Assembly: GCF_947494025.1 (NCBI RefSeq)
Contig: NZ_CANLTQ010000010.1
Coordinates: 46,153 to 110,152 of the forward strand
DNA length: 64,000 bases
DNA from: an uncultured Jannaschia sp.
GTDB taxonomy: Bacteria; Pseudomonadota; Alphaproteobacteria; Rhodobacterales; Rhodobacteraceae
Direction of reading: 5' to 3'
The position numbers and the translations under genes are program-made. The stretch's first letter is position 1; the number at the start of each line of letters is the position of its first letter. Below, piece after piece: positions 62,364 to 64,000 of the stretch. The notes under the pieces are model-generated. The model was not told the DNA's origin. It did no database searches and worked only from the letters and a program-made list of their open reading frames with translations.

Positions 62364-64000
62364 TTGGCCAAACCCCGCGTGATCATCACGACCGACATCG
62401 GTGGCGACGACAAGGACGACGCCCAATCGTTCATCCACGCCCTGCTCTACGCCGACGAGGTGGATTACCGCGGATTCGTCTCCACGATGACGGATGATCG
62501 CAGCGGCAATCCCGACTATCACTTCAACCGGATCATCGACGCCTATGGGCGGGATCTGCCGAAGCTGCGCGAGACCGGCGACTACCCTTCCACTTCCGAA
62601 TTGCGCGGCCTCATCCACAAGGGTTCGGTCAACCCGGACTTTCCCGGCTCGCTGTCGAGCGGCGCGCGTCACATCATCGACGAGGCCCGCGCGGCTTCTC
62701 CGAACGATCCGGTCTACCTGCTCGCCTGGGGCCCGGTCCACGACATCGCCGCGGCGCTGAAGGCCGCGCCCGACATCGTCGACAACGTCCGCGTCTACAG
62801 CATCTACGGACTGGGACAGGATCGCGTGAATCCCGAAGCCTATCAGTGGATGAAGGACGCGGTCGGCAATGACGGCCGCTACTCCGATCTCTTCTGGATC
62901 AATGCCGAAGAGAGCTTCCGCGGCATGTATGCCGGTTCCTCCGGACAGAACGATCCCGGCCGGAACCTGAACTGGGTCAAGGACAACGTCGACGGCCACG
63001 GCGCGCTCGGCGATCTGTTCCACGACGTCTATTCCTATGACCTCTATGGCAACGGCGGCTCGGCGAAGGGACTGAAGATGGGGGACACCCCGTCGCTTCT
63101 CTACGTCCTCGACGAAATCAACAACGACAATCCCGGCGCCCGCAGCTGGGGCGGATCCTTCGCGAAGAACGGCTGGGGCGACAACACCTGGGACGACCGC
63201 GACGGCTCGGGCGACCGGCTCGGCAGCTACGACGGCGCCCGAACCGTTTACGAGCAACGCGGCGAAGTCTGGGGTGATTTTGCCGATCGGCTCGACCGTG
63301 CTAGGGACGGCTCCGGACGAAAAGACAACGATTCTGTTGACTTAGGGGAAAGCGACGCGGGGGGCGCGTCAGAAAGTTCGGGGGATGAAATGATCAGGAC
63401 GGGTAGGACGCAGGCCGAGGATTTCGACCTCGCGGGCGGCTACGTCTACGAGGACCGCAGCGCGAGCGCGGGCGGCGCCAACATCAAGGTCAATGGCAGC
63501 GGCACCGCCCAGGCGACCTTTGACGGCGCTTCGGGCCGCTACGAGATCGACGCGGGCTGGCTCAACGAGAATGACGGCCGGGCGAGCTTCGCGCTCCGGG
63601 TCGACGGCGAGACCGTGAAGAGCTGGGACGGCGCGGGCGGCAGCAACGGCGAGGAGGTCGCCTCGGTGAGTGTCGACCTCGAGCGCGGCGACACGATCGA
63701 GCTCGTCGGCCGCAGCGACGCCGGCGAATACGCCCGCTTCGACTGGATCGAGATCGCAAAGGCCGACAGCGGCTCCGCGCCCGACGCGTCGAACGACGAC
63801 GCGCCCTCGGCCCCTTCCGCACCCTCGGCGCCTTCCGCACCCGCGGCACCGTCCGCGCCCTCGGGCACGACGATCGGCGTGCAACGGATGCAGGCCGAGG
63901 ATTTCGACCTCGCGGGCGGCTACGTCTACGAGGACCGCAGCGCGAGCGCGGGCGGCGCCAACATCAAGGTCAATGGCAGCGGCACCGCCCAGGCGACCTT
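62364..64000 (+). CDS. DUF1593/nucleoside-hydrolase-like protein with repeated carbohydrate-binding-type modules (3' end outside window)
   Basis: The frame is open to the window end (545 codons seen). The N-terminal domain (about 5-310) has TTDIGGDDKDDAQSF (residues 9-23), the Asp cluster of the inosine-uridine hydrolase-like fold, and LLAWGPVHDIAAAL. A module starting QAEDFDLAGGYVYEDRS begins at residue 350; after a Ser/Ala/Pro linker (DAPSAPSAPSAPSAPAAP) a second copy begins at 510. No ATG is present; TTG at 62364 with AGAGGA upstream is the best start, and an in-frame TTG at 62298 is an alternative. No signal peptide is visible. DUF1593 proteins are often linked to plant or algal polysaccharide use; the function here is not shown. 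Confidence 0.78.
   Translation, partial: MAKPRVIITTDIGGDDKDDAQSFIHALLYADEVDYRGFVSTMTDDRSGNPDYHFNRIIDAYGRDLPKLRETGDYPSTSELRGLIHKGSVNPDFPGSLSSGARHIIDEARAASPNDPVYLLAWGPVHDIAAALKAAPDIVDNVRVYSIYGLGQDRVNPEAYQWMKDAVGNDGRYSDLFWINAEESFRGMYAGSSGQNDPGRNLNWVKDNVDGHGALGDLFHDVYSYDLYGNGGSAKGLKMGDTPSLLYVLDEINNDNPGARSWGGSFAKNGWGDNTWDDRDGSGDRLGSYDGARTVYEQRGEVWGDFADRLDRARDGSGRKDNDSVDLGESDAGGASESSGDEMIRTGRTQAEDFDLAGGYVYEDRSASAGGANIKVNGSGTAQATFDGASGRYEIDAGWLNENDGRASFALRVDGETVKSWDGAGGSNGEEVASVSVDLERGDTIELVGRSDAGEYARFDWIEIAKADSGSAPDASNDDAPSAPSAPSAPSAPAAPSAPSGTTIGVQRMQAEDFDLAGGYVYEDRSASAGGANIKVNGSGTAQAT
63411..63520 (+). repeat. Exact direct repeat, copy 1 (110 bp seen)
   Basis: Bases 63411-63520 are identical to 63891-64000, an offset of 480 bp (160 codons, in frame). 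The second copy runs into the window end, so the true length is longer. It encodes the start of the QAEDFDL module. Such perfect identity means recent duplication or gene conversion. Confidence 0.95.
63891..64000 (+). repeat. Exact direct repeat, copy 2 (cut by window end)
   Basis: Identical over all 110 visible bases to 63411-63520. Together with the Ser/Ala/Pro linker before it, this marks an in-frame tandem module array that probably continues past base 64000. Confidence 0.95.

Noticed and set aside
62274..63257. Minus-strand frame of 327 codons at the right end
   Set aside because: The plus strand carries the DUF1593 motifs and in-frame repeats; the minus frame is a Val/Ala/Gly-rich shadow.
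63790..63870. PSAPSAP run as a CRISPR or VNTR array
   Set aside because: It is an in-frame Ser/Ala/Pro linker with degenerate codons and no spacers.

Overview
This window reads as one large exopolysaccharide (EPS) locus from a G+C-rich alphaproteobacterium, most likely a marine Rhodobacterales (Roseobacter-type) bacterium. The lineage call rests on three things: an XrtD-type exosortase fused to EpsI, a spike-base gene of the family first known from the Rhodobacter gene transfer agent, and IS5/IS30 remnants of a common alphaproteobacterial type. Species cannot be named from the sequence alone.

Layout. 1-7.7 kb: the 3' part of a giant modular secreted protein (tandem cadherin-like repeats, three copies of a 'GNTWKK' module, malectin-like domain). 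8.5-16.5 kb: glycosyltransferases (GT2, tandem GT2, GT61, GT4), an ABC exporter and a sulfotransferase. 17-20 kb: a UGM-like flavoprotein and a polytopic membrane protein. 19.8-24.8 kb: a tightly overlapped minus-strand operon of four GT2 enzymes and one predicted beta-propeller. 25-31.9 kb: an acyltransferase-3/SGNH O-acyltransferase, a membrane protein, exosortase XrtD and a GT4. 32-36.7 kb: more GT2/GT4 enzymes and two hexapeptide acetyltransferases. 36.8-40.7 kb: a lower-G+C insert with four phage/gene-transfer-agent-like spike genes. 41-46 kb: a Wzy-like polymerase, a GT2, UDP-galactopyranose mutase and a CgeB-like glycosyltransferase. 46-56 kb: the EPS core (rhomboid protease, outer-membrane barrel, Wza-like export protein, TPR lipoprotein, ExoY-like initiating transferase, ExeA-like ATPase, Wzz-like co-polymerase, CpsD-like kinase). 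56-60 kb: a ligase-carrier-acyltransferase fusion and a Wzx-like flippase. 60.1-61.7 kb: broken IS5 and IS30 elements. 62.4 kb to the end: a DUF1593/nucleoside-hydrolase-like protein with repeated C-terminal modules, running out of the window.

How it works together (inference from families). ExoY loads the first sugar on undecaprenyl phosphate. The many GTs build a repeat unit that includes galactofuranose (Glf) and is decorated by sulfation and O-acylation. Wzx flips it, Wzy polymerises it under Wzz/kinase control, and the Wza-like protein plus barrel export it. XrtD would sort VPLPA-CTERM proteins, but no such substrate is visible here. The most unusual parts are the spike module embedded in the EPS genes and the three-domain acyl ligase-carrier-acyltransferase.
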